This document shows, one piece after another, positions 25,598-34,774 of a DNA stretch of 42,101 nt. The first letter of the stretch is position 1, and each line of letters starts with the position of its first letter. A program made the translations under genes and the position numbers. The notes beneath the pieces were generated by a model. It was given only the letters and a program-made list of their open reading frames with translations. It made no database searches and was not told where the DNA came from. The DNA comes from Nioella sediminis (GTDB lineage Bacteria > Pseudomonadota > Alphaproteobacteria > Rhodobacterales > Rhodobacteraceae): positions 1 to 42,101 of the forward strand of contig NZ_MNBL01000072.1 in assembly GCF_001879695.1 (NCBI RefSeq). The letters are read 5' to 3'.

Positions 25598-26928
25598 GTA
25601 TGCTGTATCAGTCACAGCGGGCCATGCGGGCCAAGCGACAGGAAGCCATGCGCCGGGGCGTGATCGCCATTCTGGATATCGGCAGTTACAAGACATCGTG
25701 CCTTGTGCTGCGCTTCGACAGCTCGGACGACCTGCGCCCCTCGGAAGAGGTGGGCGCGATGGCGGGACAGTCGAATTTCCGGGTGATCGGTGCGGCAACG
25801 ACGCGATCCCGCGGGGTGAAATTCGGCGAGATCGACACCGTTCAGGAAACCGAGCGCGCCATTCGCACCGCCGTGCAGGCGGCGCAGAAGATGGCCAATA
25901 TGCGCGTCGATCACGTCATCGTCAGCTTCTCGGGCGCGCGGCCCCGGTCCTATGGGCTGGTGGGCGAAACCAGCTTGCAAACCGGCACCGTGACCGAATG
26001 CGATGTGGCCCGCGCGCTGGCCGCCTGCGACGTGCCCGATATCGGCGAGGGGCGCGAGGTGCTGCATGCGCAGCCGGTGAATTTCGCGCTCGACCACCGG
26101 TCGGGGCTGAAGGATCCGCGCGGCCATGTGGGCAACCGGCTGTCGGCGGATATGCATATGCTGACCATCGAGGCCCATGCGATCGAGACGCTGCTGCATT
26201 GCGTGAAGCGTTGTGACCTTGAGTTGGCGGGGGTGGCCTCGTCGCCTTACGTGGCGGGCGTATCAAGCCTCGTGGAAGATGAGCAGGAGCTCGGCGCGGC
26301 CTGCGTCGATCTGGGGGGCGGCACCACGGGCGTGTCGATCTTCATCAAGAAACACATGATTTACGCCGATACCGTGCGCATGGGCGGCGATCACGTCACC
26401 AGCGATATCAGCCAAGGGTTGCAGATCCCGGCTGCCGACGCGGAACGGATCAAGACCCGCTTTGGCGGGCTGGTCGCGACCGGTATGGATGACCGCGAAC
26501 GGATCGAGCTGGAAAGCGACACCGGCGATTGGGAACATGACCGCCGCTCGATCAGCCGGGCGGAGCTCATCGGCGTGATGCGGCCGAGGGTTGAGGAAAT
26601 CCTGGAAGAGGTGCGCGCCACTCTGGAGGATGCGGGCTTCGACCATCTGCCCTCGCAACGCATCGTCCTGACCGGCGGCGGCAGCCAGATTCCGGGCCTC
26701 GACCAGCTGGCCAGCCGCATTCTGGGCAACCAGGTGCGGCTTGGCCGCCCCTTGCGGGTGCAGGGCCTGCCGCAATCGGCCTGTGGGCCGGCCTTTTCCG
26801 CCTGCGTGGGGCTGGCGCTGTTCGCCGCCTACCCGCAGGATGAATGGTGGGATTTCGAAGTGCCCGCCGACAGATACCCCGCCCGGTCCCTGCGGCGCGC
26901 GGTGAAATGGTTCCGCGACAACTGGTGA
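25594..26928 (+). CDS. ftsA: Cell division protein FtsA
   Basis: Actin-like ATPase that ties FtsZ to the membrane. The 444-residue protein has VIAILDIGSYKTSCLVLRF (phosphate 1), ACVDLGGGTTGVSIF (phosphate 2) and RIVLTGGGSQIPGL (adenosine site). The C-terminal LRRAVKWFRDNW is an amphipathic helix of the membrane-targeting type. It overlaps ftsQ by 4 bases. A 250-bp gap with an inverted repeat and a candidate promoter follows. Confidence 0.96.
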   Translation: MSMLYQSQRAMRAKRQEAMRRGVIAILDIGSYKTSCLVLRFDSSDDLRPSEEVGAMAGQSNFRVIGAATTRSRGVKFGEIDTVQETERAIRTAVQAAQKMANMRVDHVIVSFSGARPRSYGLVGETSLQTGTVTECDVARALAACDVPDIGEGREVLHAQPVNFALDHRSGLKDPRGHVGNRLSADMHMLTIEAHAIETLLHCVKRCDLELAGVASSPYVAGVSSLVEDEQELGAACVDLGGGTTGVSIFIKKHMIYADTVRMGGDHVTSDISQGLQIPAADAERIKTRFGGLVATGMDDRERIELESDTGDWEHDRRSISRAELIGVMRPRVEEILEEVRATLEDAGFDHLPSQRIVLTGGGSQIPGLDQLASRILGNQVRLGRPLRVQGLPQSACGPAFSACVGLALFAAYPQDEWWDFEVPADRYPARSLRRAVKWFRDNW

Positions 26929-26954
26929 TCCGCGGATAAATCAGCCGGACCGGA

Positions 26955-27001
26955 CCCTGCATCTTTGGTGTGGGGCCGGTAATTTGACGCTAGATGCAGG
27001 G
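26955..27001. repeat. Inverted repeat between ftsA and ftsZ
   Basis: CCCTGCATCT (26955-26964) is matched exactly by AGATGCAGGG (26992-27001) across 27 bases, and GG/CC continues the pairing beyond one mismatch. It begins 27 bp after the ftsA stop. It may be an attenuator, an RNA-processing site or an operator for ftsZ control. Confidence 0.55.
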
Positions 27002-27071
27002 GCCACGAGCAAAATCCCGCCGCCATGCCCGGATTCTGCCCCATATTTCGCGTCATTGGGCCAGTTTTTGC

Positions 27072-27100
27072 GTGACGCCCTGCCGCGAACGCGTTAGGAT
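27072..27100 (+). promoter_or_regulatory. Candidate ftsZ promoter
   Basis: GTGACG (27072-27077), 17 bases, TAGGAT (27095-27100), about 80 bp before the ftsZ start. A sigma-70-like pair by eye. A separate ftsZ promoter within the dcw cluster is common in alphaproteobacteria. Confidence 0.45.
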
Positions 27101-27178
27101 TCAATCCAAACAAGGCAGAAATCGGCTATCCGGCACAAGATCGGGGCCATCAAACAAGAACCACAGGCGGACTTTCAA

Positions 27179-28777
27179 ATGACCCTGAATTTGACCATGC
27201 CGGATCAACCGGACCTGAAGCCGCGCATCACCGTGTTTGGCGTTGGCGGGGCAGGCGGCAATGCCGTCAACAACATGATCGACCAAGAGCTTGACGGCTG
27301 CGAATTCGTGGTCGCCAACACCGATGCGCAGGCATTGCAGCATTCCAAATCCTCCTCTCGCATCCAGATGGGCGCGAAAGTGACGGAAGGTCTTGGCGCG
27401 GGTGCGCGCCCTGCCGTGGGCGCCTCTGCCGCCGAGGAAAGCATCGAGACCATCGTGGATCACCTCGTCGGCGCGCATATGTGCTTCATCACCGCCGGGA
27501 TGGGCGGCGGCACCGGCACCGGCGCAGCCCCGATCATCGCACAGGCCGCCCGTGAACTGGGTGTGCTGACCGTCGGCGTCGTGACCAAGCCCTTCCAGTT
27601 CGAAGGCGCCAAGCGCATGCGCCAGGCCGATGAGGGCATCGAGGCGCTGCAAAAGGTCGTTGACACGCTGATCATCATTCCCAACCAGAACCTGTTCCGG
27701 CTGGCCAATGAAAAGACCACCTTCACCGAAGCCTTCGCGCTGGCCGATGACGTGCTCTACCAGGGCGTCAAGGGTGTGACCGACCTGATGGTCCGTCCAG
27801 GCCTGATCAACCTCGATTTCGCCGACGTGCGCGCGGTGATGAACGAGATGGGCAAGGCGATGATGGGCACCGGCGAAAGCGAGGGCGAAGATCGCGCGGT
27901 TCAGGCCGCCGAGCGCGCCATTGCCAACCCGCTGCTCGATGAAATCAGCCTCAAGGGCGCCCGTGGCGTGCTGATCAACATCACCGGCGGCTATGACCTG
28001 ACGCTGTTCGAACTGGATGAAGCCGCCAACCGCATCCGCGAGGAAGTGGACCCGGAGGCCAATATCATCGTTGGCTCCACCCTCGATACCGAGATGGAAG
28101 GCAAGATGCGCGTGTCCGTCGTGGCCACCGGCATCGACGCCGCCGAGATCCATCAGGACATTCCGGCACCGATGCGCCGCCTGCACACGGACTCGGTTGC
28201 CATGTCGGGCCGGGGCAGTGCCGCCGCTGCGGCTGCTCCGATGATGCTGGAAGAAGAGATCGAGGAAGACCAGCCCGCAGCCACGCCGGAACCCAGCCTC
28301 TTTACCCGCTTCGATGCGGAAACCGCCCATGAACAGGCAGAAGACCTGTTCGAAGAGGATGACAGCATTCCGGCCCCGGCCTATACGCCTCAGGTGGCCG
28401 AATCCGCTCCGGCCCCGCGTCCGGAGGCTCGCGTCGCTTCCGAACCGGTTGAGGAAGAGTACGTCGCCCCGCGCGCCAACAAGGGTCATCCGACCCCGGA
28501 AACGCTGGCCCGCCTGCGCGATGCGATTGCAAAGGACCGTGGCAATGCGCCCCGTGCCGCCACCCCGGCCCCCGAGGCGGAGGATCACGGCAGCAGATCG
28601 CGCTTCGGCATCAACTCGCTGCTCAACCGCATGACCGGCCATGGCGAAGAGGCCCCGGTGCCCACACAGCGCCGTCAGCCAAGCATGCAGTCGCGCACCC
28701 ATCACGAGGATGACCAGGTCGATCCCGAGCAAGACCGGATCGAGATCCCGGCCTTCCTGCGCCGTCAGGCGAACTGA
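27179..28777 (+). CDS. ftsZ: Cell division GTPase FtsZ
   Basis: Tubulin-like GTPase forming the Z-ring at midcell. The 532-residue protein has [16 protein letters not shown], the tubulin signature GMGGGTGTG near 107-115, and [11 protein letters not shown] in the synergy region. The core ends near residue 320; a long, acidic, low-complexity linker of about 190 residues follows, and the tail [10 protein letters not shown] is the conserved C-terminal peptide that binds FtsA and other partners. The long linker is usual in alphaproteobacteria. A strong terminator follows. Confidence 0.98.
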   Translation: MTLNLTMPDQPDLKPRITVFGVGGAGGNAVNNMIDQELDGCEFVVANTDAQALQHSKSSSRIQMGAKVTEGLGAGARPAVGASAAEESIETIVDHLVGAHMCFITAGMGGGTGTGAAPIIAQAARELGVLTVGVVTKPFQFEGAKRMRQADEGIEALQKVVDTLIIIPNQNLFRLANEKTTFTEAFALADDVLYQGVKGVTDLMVRPGLINLDFADVRAVMNEMGKAMMGTGESEGEDRAVQAAERAIANPLLDEISLKGARGVLINITGGYDLTLFELDEAANRIREEVDPEANIIVGSTLDTEMEGKMRVSVVATGIDAAEIHQDIPAPMRRLHTDSVAMSGRGSAAAAAAPMMLEEEIEEDQPAATPEPSLFTRFDAETAHEQAEDLFEEDDSIPAPAYTPQVAESAPAPRPEARVASEPVEEEYVAPRANKGHPTPETLARLRDAIAKDRGNAPRAATPAPEAEDHGSRSRFGINSLLNRMTGHGEEAPVPTQRRQPSMQSRTHHEDDQVDPEQDRIEIPAFLRRQAN

Positions 28778-28801
28778 TCGCGTTACACTTTGTGACCAAG
28801 A

Positions 28802-28828
28802 GGGCCGCCCTTCGGGGTGGTCCTTTTT
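28802..28828 (+). terminator. Rho-independent terminator of the dcw cluster
   Basis: A 9-bp stem (28802-28810 with 28815-28823) includes two G-U pairs, closes a TTCG tetraloop and is followed by five T. It lies 24 bp after the ftsZ stop and separates ftsZ from lpxC. Confidence 0.92.
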
Positions 28829-28853
28829 CGTTTGGGGTCAGGGGGATACGTGG

Positions 28854-28862
28854 TTATCCACA
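28854..28862 (+). promoter_or_regulatory. Perfect DnaA-box sequence between ftsZ and lpxC
   Basis: TTATCCACA is an exact match to the strong DnaA box. It also sits in a small palindrome (GTGG-TTAT-CCAC). One 9-mer can occur by chance, and no second box was seen nearby. Otherwise the 275 bp between ftsZ and lpxC hold only the terminator and no gene I can support. Confidence 0.4.
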
Positions 28863-29052
28863 GGTCGGTGGCGAAAAACTGCCGACATATTTCCGCTTTG
28901 TTGCAGCGAGTCACAATCCTTGAATTGTTAATCATGGAAGAGGCGGTTAAGCCCTTGGTCATGCAAATGGAGGGGGCACTCTGTTTGCCATGGGGATTGC
29001 GTCAGGGCCGTGGGATGTGGCCGCACCGATCCTCGTGATCCTGGGACAGACA

Positions 29053-29988
29053 GTGGAGCGCGCCTTGCAGGCCACCATCAGAACAGCAGTTCAATTCAAG
29101 GGCATCGGGCTTCATTCCGGGCGTCCGGCGCGATTGACGATTCATCCGGCGGCGGCCTCTTTCGGCATCTGGTTTCGGCGCACCGATATCACCGACCGTG
29201 ACAACATGATCCCGGCCCGCTACGACGCGGTGCCGCAAAGCCAGCTGTGCACCATCCTGCGCAACGAGGCCGGTGTCGAGGTCTCGACCGTGGAACATGT
29301 GATGGCCGCGCTCGTGGGCTGCGGCGTGCACAATGCGCTGGTGGAAATTGACGGGCCGGAAGTGCCGATCCTCGACGGGTCTGCCGCGCAATTCGTGCGG
29401 GGCATTCTGGCGCGCGGCGTGCAGGGGCAGGGCAGCGCGATCACCGCGATCGAAATCCTGACCGAGGTCAGCGTCGAACAGGGCGAGGCCCGCGCCACGC
29501 TGCGCCCCTCGGCCAGCATGAAGATGCGCTTCGATATCGAGTTTCCCGATGCCGCCATCGGCCGCCAGACCCGCGAAATGGATCTGTGCAACGGCCATTT
29601 CGTACGTGAACTATGCGATAGCCGCACCTTCTGCCGCCAGGCGGATGTGGAATTCATGCAGGCCAACGGGCTCGCGCTTGGCGGTGTGCCCGGTGAAAAC
29701 GCGGTTGTCGTGGACGGGGATTACGTGACCAGCCCCGGCGGTCTGCGCCATGCGGATGAGCCCGTGCGCCACAAGATGCTGGATGCGCTTGGCGATCTGG
29801 GCCTTGCCGGGGCGCCGGTGCTTGGCGAATACGAAGGCGTGCGCGCCGGTCACATGCTGACCAACCAGCTGTTGCGAAAGCTGTTCGCGACCCCCGGCGC
29901 GTGGCGCATGGTGGAATGCACGCCCGATCAGGCGGCGCAGCTTCCCGGCGTCGATCTGCACCCCGAGGACTTGTCCGCCGTTGCGTGA
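29053..29988 (+). CDS. lpxC: UDP-3-O-acyl-N-acetylglucosamine deacetylase LpxC
   Basis: Zinc enzyme carrying out the first committed step of lipid A synthesis. The 311-residue protein has TAVQFKGIGLHSGRPA at the N-terminus, STVEHVMAALVGCGVHNA with a zinc histidine, ILDGSAAQFV, and VRHKMLDALGDLGLAG with the HxxxD zinc motif. The GTG at 29053 is chosen because GGGAC lies a few bases upstream and the family starts right there; an ATG at 28990 would add 21 unconserved residues and has no ribosome site. Confidence 0.94.
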   Translation: MERALQATIRTAVQFKGIGLHSGRPARLTIHPAAASFGIWFRRTDITDRDNMIPARYDAVPQSQLCTILRNEAGVEVSTVEHVMAALVGCGVHNALVEIDGPEVPILDGSAAQFVRGILARGVQGQGSAITAIEILTEVSVEQGEARATLRPSASMKMRFDIEFPDAAIGRQTREMDLCNGHFVRELCDSRTFCRQADVEFMQANGLALGGVPGENAVVVDGDYVTSPGGLRHADEPVRHKMLDALGDLGLAGAPVLGEYEGVRAGHMLTNQLLRKLFATPGAWRMVECTPDQAAQLPGVDLHPEDLSAVA

Positions 29989-30013
29989 AACGCGCGAGGG
30001 ACGATTCAGGCGT

Positions 30014-30041
30014 TTTGCCCTCAGAATTAATGTGCTAGGAC
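30014..30041 (+). promoter_or_regulatory. Candidate bamD promoter
   Basis: TTTGCC (30014-30019), 16 bases, TAGGAC (30036-30041), followed by a 7-bp palindrome (GGCAAGC-AA-GCTTGCC, 30059-30074) that could fold in the mRNA leader. Confidence 0.35.
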
Positions 30042-30101
30042 CAATGGCAGAGAGGGCAGGCAAGCAAGCTTGCCGCAAGTAGACGCATGAGGTTTCGGGC
30101 A

Positions 30102-30959
30102 ATGGCACGGGGGCGAGGATTGCTGAGAACGGGGTTGAAAGCGAGCGTGGCATTGGCCTTGGTCCTGTCGCTTTCGGCATGTGCCAGCTGGCGCAACCGC
30201 AACAACGACACCCCGATCGAGGAGATGGAGGCGCAGCCGATCTTCCAGCAGGCCGAGGCCGAGATGGAAGCGGGAAATCCCGATGATGCTGCCGCCCTGT
30301 TCCTTGAGGTCGAACGCCTGCACCCCTATTCGGAATGGGCCCGGCGCGCGCTGATCATGGCCACCTATGCCTATCATCAGGACCGCGATTACGAGAACAG
30401 CCGCGCCACCGCGCAGCGCTTCCTCGACTTCTACCCCGCCGATGAAGATGCCGCCTATGCCCAGTATCTGCTGGCGCTGTCCTATTATGACCAGATCGAC
30501 CAGGTGGGCCGCGACCAGGGCCTGACCTATCAGGCCTTGCAGGCCCTGCGGGTGGTGATCGAACGCTATCCCGACAGCGAATATGCGGCCTCCGCGATCC
30601 TGAAATTCGACCTCGCCTTTGACCATCTGGCCAGCAAGGAAATGGAAATCGGGCGCTACTACCTGCGTCGTGAAAACTATACCGCCGCCATCAACCGCTT
30701 CCGCGTGGTGGTGGAGCAATTCCAGACCACCAGCCACACGCCCGAGGCGCTGATGCGTCTGGTCGAGGCCTATCTGGCGCTTGGCCTGCCCAATGAGGCA
30801 CAAACCGCCGGCGCGATCCTGGGTCACAACTTCCAGGCCTCGCCCTTCTATGACGATGCCTTCCGCCTGCTCAACGATCAGGAACTGGCACCGGAGGCTG
30901 CGGGCGAAAGCTGGCTGCGCGAGATCTGGCAGCAGACGGTGCGCGGGGAATGGCTCTGA
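30102..30959 (+). CDS. bamD: Outer membrane assembly lipoprotein BamD
   Basis: Periplasmic lipoprotein of the BAM complex that inserts beta-barrel proteins into the outer membrane. The signal peptide ends in the lipobox LSAC near residue 27, and about five TPR-type repeats follow (IFQQAEAEMEAGNPDDAAAL, LHPYSEWARRALIMATYAYH, RFLDFYPADEDAAYAQYLLA and others). The ATG at 30102 is preferred because GAGG lies 10 bases upstream; an ATG at 30087 is also possible. Length (285) is typical. Confidence 0.94.
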   Translation: MARGRGLLRTGLKASVALALVLSLSACASWRNRNNDTPIEEMEAQPIFQQAEAEMEAGNPDDAAALFLEVERLHPYSEWARRALIMATYAYHQDRDYENSRATAQRFLDFYPADEDAAYAQYLLALSYYDQIDQVGRDQGLTYQALQALRVVIERYPDSEYAASAILKFDLAFDHLASKEMEIGRYYLRRENYTAAINRFRVVVEQFQTTSHTPEALMRLVEAYLALGLPNEAQTAGAILGHNFQASPFYDDAFRLLNDQELAPEAAGESWLREIWQQTVRGEWL

Positions 30960-30983
30960 CGCTCAAGGGCCGTGAGGGCAGAG

Positions 30984-32633
30984 ATGCTGCGCAATCTCGA
31001 CATTCGTGACATGCTGATCATCGACCGGCTGGAGCTGAGCTTCCAGCCGGGTCTGAATGTGCTGACCGGCGAAACCGGGGCGGGCAAATCGATTTTGCTC
31101 GATTCCCTTGGCTTCGTTCTGGGGTGGCGGGGCCGCGCCGATCTGGTGCGCGCAGGGGCAGACCAGGGCGAGGTCGAGGCGGTCTTCGATCTGCCGGATG
31201 GGCACGGCGCGCATGCGGTGCTGGAGGAGGCGGGGCTGCCGGGTGGGGACGAGTTGATTCTGCGCCGGGTGAACACCGCGCAGGGGCGCAAGACGGCCTG
31301 GGTCAATGACCGGCGGGCGTCGGGCGAGGTGCTGCGGACGCTGTCGGACACGCTGGTGGAGCTGCACGGGCAGGGCGATGACCGGGGCCTGCTGGATCCG
31401 CGCGTGCATCGGGACATGCTGGACGATTTCGGCGGGCTTGGGGCGCAGCGGGATGAGGTGGCAGCGCTGTGGCGTGCGGTGAGTGCCGCCGACCGGGCGC
31501 TGGCCGAGGCAGAATCCGAAGCGGCCGAGCTGAAAGCCGAAGAGGATTTCCTGCGCCATGCGGTGGCGGAACTGGACGGGCTCGACCCGCAACCGGGCGA
31601 GGAAGAGGTGCTCGACGCGCGTCGGCGGCTGATGCAGGGAGCCGAGAAGATGCGGTCCGACGTGGCGCGGGCGCTGGAGGCGCTTGGCAGCCAAGGGGGC
31701 GAGGGCGCTCTGTCGGACGCGCTGCGCTGGCTCGATGGGTTGACAGACAAGGCCGAGGGCGGGCTGGACGCGCCGCTTGCCGCACTCGAACGGGCGCTTG
31801 TGGAACTAGGCGAGGCGCAGGCGGGCGTGGAGGCGTTTGCGGAACGGCTGAGCTTCAACCCCGCAGAGCTGGAAGAGACCGAAGAGCGGCTCTTTGCCCT
31901 GCGGGCGCTGGCGCGCAAGCATGGCGTGGTCCCCGATGATCTGGGTGGCTTCGCGGAGGAGCTGCGCGGACGGTTGGAGGCGCTGGACGGGTCGGTCGCG
32001 CATCTGGGGGCGCTGAAAACGGCGCGGGACCGGGCGCGGGCGGCGTTTGATACGGCAGCCGGTGCATTGACCGAAGCGCGCAGGGACGCGGCGGCGCGTC
32101 TTGATGCGCGGATCATGCAGGAGCTTGCACCGCTGAAAATGGAACGCGCGGTCTTCGTGACCGAAATCTCGGCCACTGACCCCGGCCCGACCGGTCAGGA
32201 CGCGGTGGTCTTCGCCGCCCGCACCAACCCCGGCGCGCCGATCGGACCTTTGAACAAGGTGGCCTCGGGCGGGGAGCTGTCGCGGTTTCTGCTGGCCATG
32301 AAGGTCTGCCTGAGCGAGCGGGCCGAGGGGCTGACGATGATCTTCGACGAGATCGACCGGGGCGTTGGCGGGGCCACGGCGGATGCGGTTGGACGGCGGC
32401 TGAAGGCGCTGGCGGAGGGCAGCCAGGTGCTGGTCGTCACGCACTCACCACAGGTGGCGGCGCTTGGGGCGCATCACTGGCGGGTGGAAAAGCGCGTCGA
32501 GGGCGAGGTGACGCTGAGCCGGGTTGTGCCCCTGTCGGATGCGGATCGCGTGGGCGAGGTGGCGCGGATGCTGTCGGGTGACACGGTGACCGATGCCGCG
32601 CATCAGGCGGCGCGGGAATTGCTGAAGCTCTGA
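30984..32633 (+). CDS. recN: DNA repair protein RecN
   Basis: SMC-like ATPase that acts early in double-strand-break repair. The 549-residue protein has the Walker A motif TGETGAGKSILLDSL near residue 30, a long coiled coil in the middle, the signature ASGGELSRFLLAMK near 430 and Walker B LTMIFDEIDRGVGG near 450. The ATG at 30984 is chosen, with GAGGGC just upstream. No LexA-type GAAC/GTTC pair was found before it, although recN is SOS-controlled in many bacteria; here it appears to follow bamD by 24 bp. Confidence 0.95.
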   Translation: MLRNLDIRDMLIIDRLELSFQPGLNVLTGETGAGKSILLDSLGFVLGWRGRADLVRAGADQGEVEAVFDLPDGHGAHAVLEEAGLPGGDELILRRVNTAQGRKTAWVNDRRASGEVLRTLSDTLVELHGQGDDRGLLDPRVHRDMLDDFGGLGAQRDEVAALWRAVSAADRALAEAESEAAELKAEEDFLRHAVAELDGLDPQPGEEEVLDARRRLMQGAEKMRSDVARALEALGSQGGEGALSDALRWLDGLTDKAEGGLDAPLAALERALVELGEAQAGVEAFAERLSFNPAELEETEERLFALRALARKHGVVPDDLGGFAEELRGRLEALDGSVAHLGALKTARDRARAAFDTAAGALTEARRDAAARLDARIMQELAPLKMERAVFVTEISATDPGPTGQDAVVFAARTNPGAPIGPLNKVASGGELSRFLLAMKVCLSERAEGLTMIFDEIDRGVGGATADAVGRRLKALAEGSQVLVVTHSPQVAALGAHHWRVEKRVEGEVTLSRVVPLSDADRVGEVARMLSGDTVTDAAHQAARELLKL

Positions 32634-32634
32634 G

Positions 32635-32722
32635 CGGTTTCGCCAACTGCGTCGTCGACCCGCGAGCGCCCCTCGTCAACCCCCGCTTTCGCGGGGGCCT
32701 CCTCGGGCCGCGTTTCCACGGG
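32635..32722. repeat. Dispersed intergenic repeat, copy B
   Basis: Partner of 16354-16445, starting directly after the recN stop. Its core CCCCCGCTTTCGCGGGGG forms a perfect 7-bp hairpin with a 4-base loop. Confidence 0.7.
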
Positions 32723-32790
32723 ATATCGGATGGATCGCTGAGAAAATGGCCCTTGTTGCGCAGGCTTTTCGGTGCTGGCTGTCTGCTGAG

Positions 32791-32826
32791 AGGCCCTGAA
32801 GCCGGGATCTGCCCGCTTCAGGGCCT
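32791..32826. repeat. Perfect 12-bp inverted repeat after recN
   Basis: AGGCCCTGAAGC (32791-32802) faces GCTTCAGGGCCT (32815-32826) across 12 bases that can partly pair further. Only three T follow, so it is at best a weak terminator for recN. Confidence 0.7.
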
Positions 32827-32839
32827 TTGCAAGGCTTTT

Positions 32840-32915
32840 GCCGTCCCCCGGCCTGTCAAGGCCAAGCCGCCTTGCGGCGGGCGCTGGCGCGCGCCTTGAC
32901 AAGCCGGGGGACGGC
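32840..32915. repeat. 23-bp inverted repeat (REP/MITE-like) before the ClC gene
   Basis: The 23 bases at 32840-32862 are the reverse complement of 32893-32915 with one mismatch, around a 30-base loop that holds a smaller hairpin. The arms contain GTCCCCCGGC and TGTCAAGGC. No open frame, target-site duplication or T-run is obvious. The rest of the gap 32634-33022 shows nothing I recognise. Confidence 0.75.
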
Positions 32916-33022
32916 GTGCGGAGGGACTGACATCGCGATTTTCATTGCTGTGAAAAGCGGTTAGGGATGGGGAAAGCCGGTGCGCAGCGGGCGGGCCGGT
33001 TGATTGCGAGGATGACGGCCCC

Positions 33023-34711
33023 GTGTCAGGCGAGAAACAGCCCTTTTTGCGTGATCAGCTAAGCCAGGCGGTGACGGCTGCTAGAGGCGGGTGGGAGGTT
33101 CTGCGCCACAAGGGGTCAAGCCAGATCCAGTTCTGGTTCATCGCGCTGGCCGTGGGTATTGCCGCAGGCTTCGCGGCGCTCTTCTTTCGGAAAGGCATCG
33201 ACTGGCTGCAAAGCACCATCTACGGCGTTGAAGACCCCCGCATGCTGCATTCTTTTGCCGAAGGTCTGCCGTGGTTCCTGATCCTTGTCGCGCCGATCGT
33301 CGGCGGCTTGATCGTGGGTCTGATCCTGCACTGGTTCACACCGGATGGACGGGTGCGCGCGGTGGCCGATGTGATCGAGGGCGCGGCGCTGGCCGATGGC
33401 CGGGTAGAGCAGAAGGCGGGGATCGCCTCGGCCTTGGCCTCGCTGATCACGCTGTCCTCGGGCGGGTCCACCGGGCGGGAAGGGCCGGTGGTGCATCTGG
33501 CGGGCGTGGTGTCGTCGCGGGTCTCGGACTGGATCAAGGCAGACGGGATCACCGGGCGCGACCTGTTGGGCTGCGCGGTGGCGGCGGCGGTGTCGGCCAG
33601 CTTCAACGCGCCGATTGCCGGGGCGCTCTTTGCTCTGGAAGTTGTGCTGCGCCATTTCGCGGTGCATGCCTTCGCCCCCATCGTCATCGCCTCGGTCGCG
33701 GGTACGGTCATCAACCGGCTGGAATTCGGCGACATGACCGAGTTTCACCTGGGCACGGACAGCGCGCTGGAATTCTACGTGGAGCTGCCGGCTTTCATGC
33801 TGCTTGGCCTGCTGGCGGGGGGCATCGCTGCGGTTTTCATGCGCGGGGTGTTCTGGGCGGAGGACCTTGGCAACGGCATCCAGCGGCGCACCGGGCTGCC
33901 GCGCTGGCTGCGTCCGGCGATTGCGGGGGCGTTTTTGGGGGCGTTGGCCATTGCCTTCCCGCATATCATCGGGGTCGGGTATGAGACGACCTCGGCGGCG
34001 CTGACCGGCGAATTGCTGCTGCATGAGGCCATTGTCTTCGCCATTCTCAAGGTCATTGCCGTTGGCATCACCATCGGGGGCCGTATGGGCGGCGGGGTGT
34101 TCTCGCCCTCGCTGATGATCGGGGCGCTGACCGGGTTGGCCTTCGGCATGATCGCCACGGGCATCTTTCCCGATGTGTCGGGGTCCGAGACGCTTTATGC
34201 GCTGGCCGGAATGGGGGCGGTGGCGGCGGCTGTTCTGGGAGCACCGATTTCCACCACGCTTATCGTTTTCGAACTGACGGGCGACTGGCAAACGGGGCTT
34301 GCTGTGATGGTCTCGGTGTCGCTGTCGACCGCCGTGGCCAGCCGGATGGTGGACCGGTCCTTCTTCCTCACGCAGCTTGAGCGGCGCAATATCCACCTGG
34401 CTGCCGGGCCGCAGGCCTATCTGCTTGGCATGTTCCGGGTGGCCAAGGTGATGCGCCCTCTGGATCACGACCGGACCGGCGAGAGCGAGGCGCTGCTGAC
34501 GCTGGTGGACCAGGGCATCTACCTGGAGATGAACGCGACGCTGGAACGGGCCATGCCGGTCTTTGAACGCACCGGGCTGGACATCATCCCGGTGGTGACG
34601 CTGGCCCCCGGCGACGCCCCCCCGGCGCTGGAAGGCGCGCTCTATCAGGTCGATGCGTTGAAGGCGTATAACCGGGCGCTGGCGGCGACAGCGGCAGAGG
34701 AGCATAGCTGA
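33023..34711 (+). CDS. ClC-family chloride channel/transporter with degenerate CBS tail
   Basis: Polytopic ClC protein of 562 residues moving chloride or similar anions. GSTGREGPVVHLAG (gating Glu near 153) and SASFNAPIAGALFALEVV are clear. At the place of the E. coli internal proton glutamate (E203) the residue is Val (ALEVV), and near 421, where E. coli has Tyr445, the sequence is GDWQ with Trp. The first difference is found in channel-like members, so passive transport is possible. About 110 C-terminal residues look like a shortened CBS pair. The start is GTG at 33023. Confidence 0.92.
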   Translation: MSGEKQPFLRDQLSQAVTAARGGWEVLRHKGSSQIQFWFIALAVGIAAGFAALFFRKGIDWLQSTIYGVEDPRMLHSFAEGLPWFLILVAPIVGGLIVGLILHWFTPDGRVRAVADVIEGAALADGRVEQKAGIASALASLITLSSGGSTGREGPVVHLAGVVSSRVSDWIKADGITGRDLLGCAVAAAVSASFNAPIAGALFALEVVLRHFAVHAFAPIVIASVAGTVINRLEFGDMTEFHLGTDSALEFYVELPAFMLLGLLAGGIAAVFMRGVFWAEDLGNGIQRRTGLPRWLRPAIAGAFLGALAIAFPHIIGVGYETTSAALTGELLLHEAIVFAILKVIAVGITIGGRMGGGVFSPSLMIGALTGLAFGMIATGIFPDVSGSETLYALAGMGAVAAAVLGAPISTTLIVFELTGDWQTGLAVMVSVSLSTAVASRMVDRSFFLTQLERRNIHLAAGPQAYLLGMFRVAKVMRPLDHDRTGESEALLTLVDQGIYLEMNATLERAMPVFERTGLDIIPVVTLAPGDAPPALEGALYQVDALKAYNRALAATAAEEHS

Positions 34712-34774
34712 CGACGGCGGTCATACATGATAGGTTTCGGGGCCTTTCAAGAAGATCATTACCGGAGGCCCGCC

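Noticed and set aside
26984-27012. TTGACG upstream of ftsZ as a -35 box
   Set aside because: No acceptable -10 box at 16-18 bases; the GTGACG/TAGGAT pair further on is better.
27101-28732. 543-codon minus-strand frame opposite ftsZ
   Set aside because: Exact shadow of ftsZ; Gly/His/Arg-rich with no domain.
28935-28970. Possible CtrA site (two TTAA blocks) before lpxC
   Set aside because: The blocks are 15-20 bases apart, whereas the CtrA site needs TTAA-N7-TTAA.
32603-32902. 99-codon minus-strand frame after recN
   Set aside because: It lies across dispersed and inverted repeats, has no ribosome site I trust and a low-complexity translation.
33116-34705. 529-codon minus-strand frame opposite the ClC gene
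   Set aside because: Shadow frame: the plus strand has clear ClC motifs and membrane segments.
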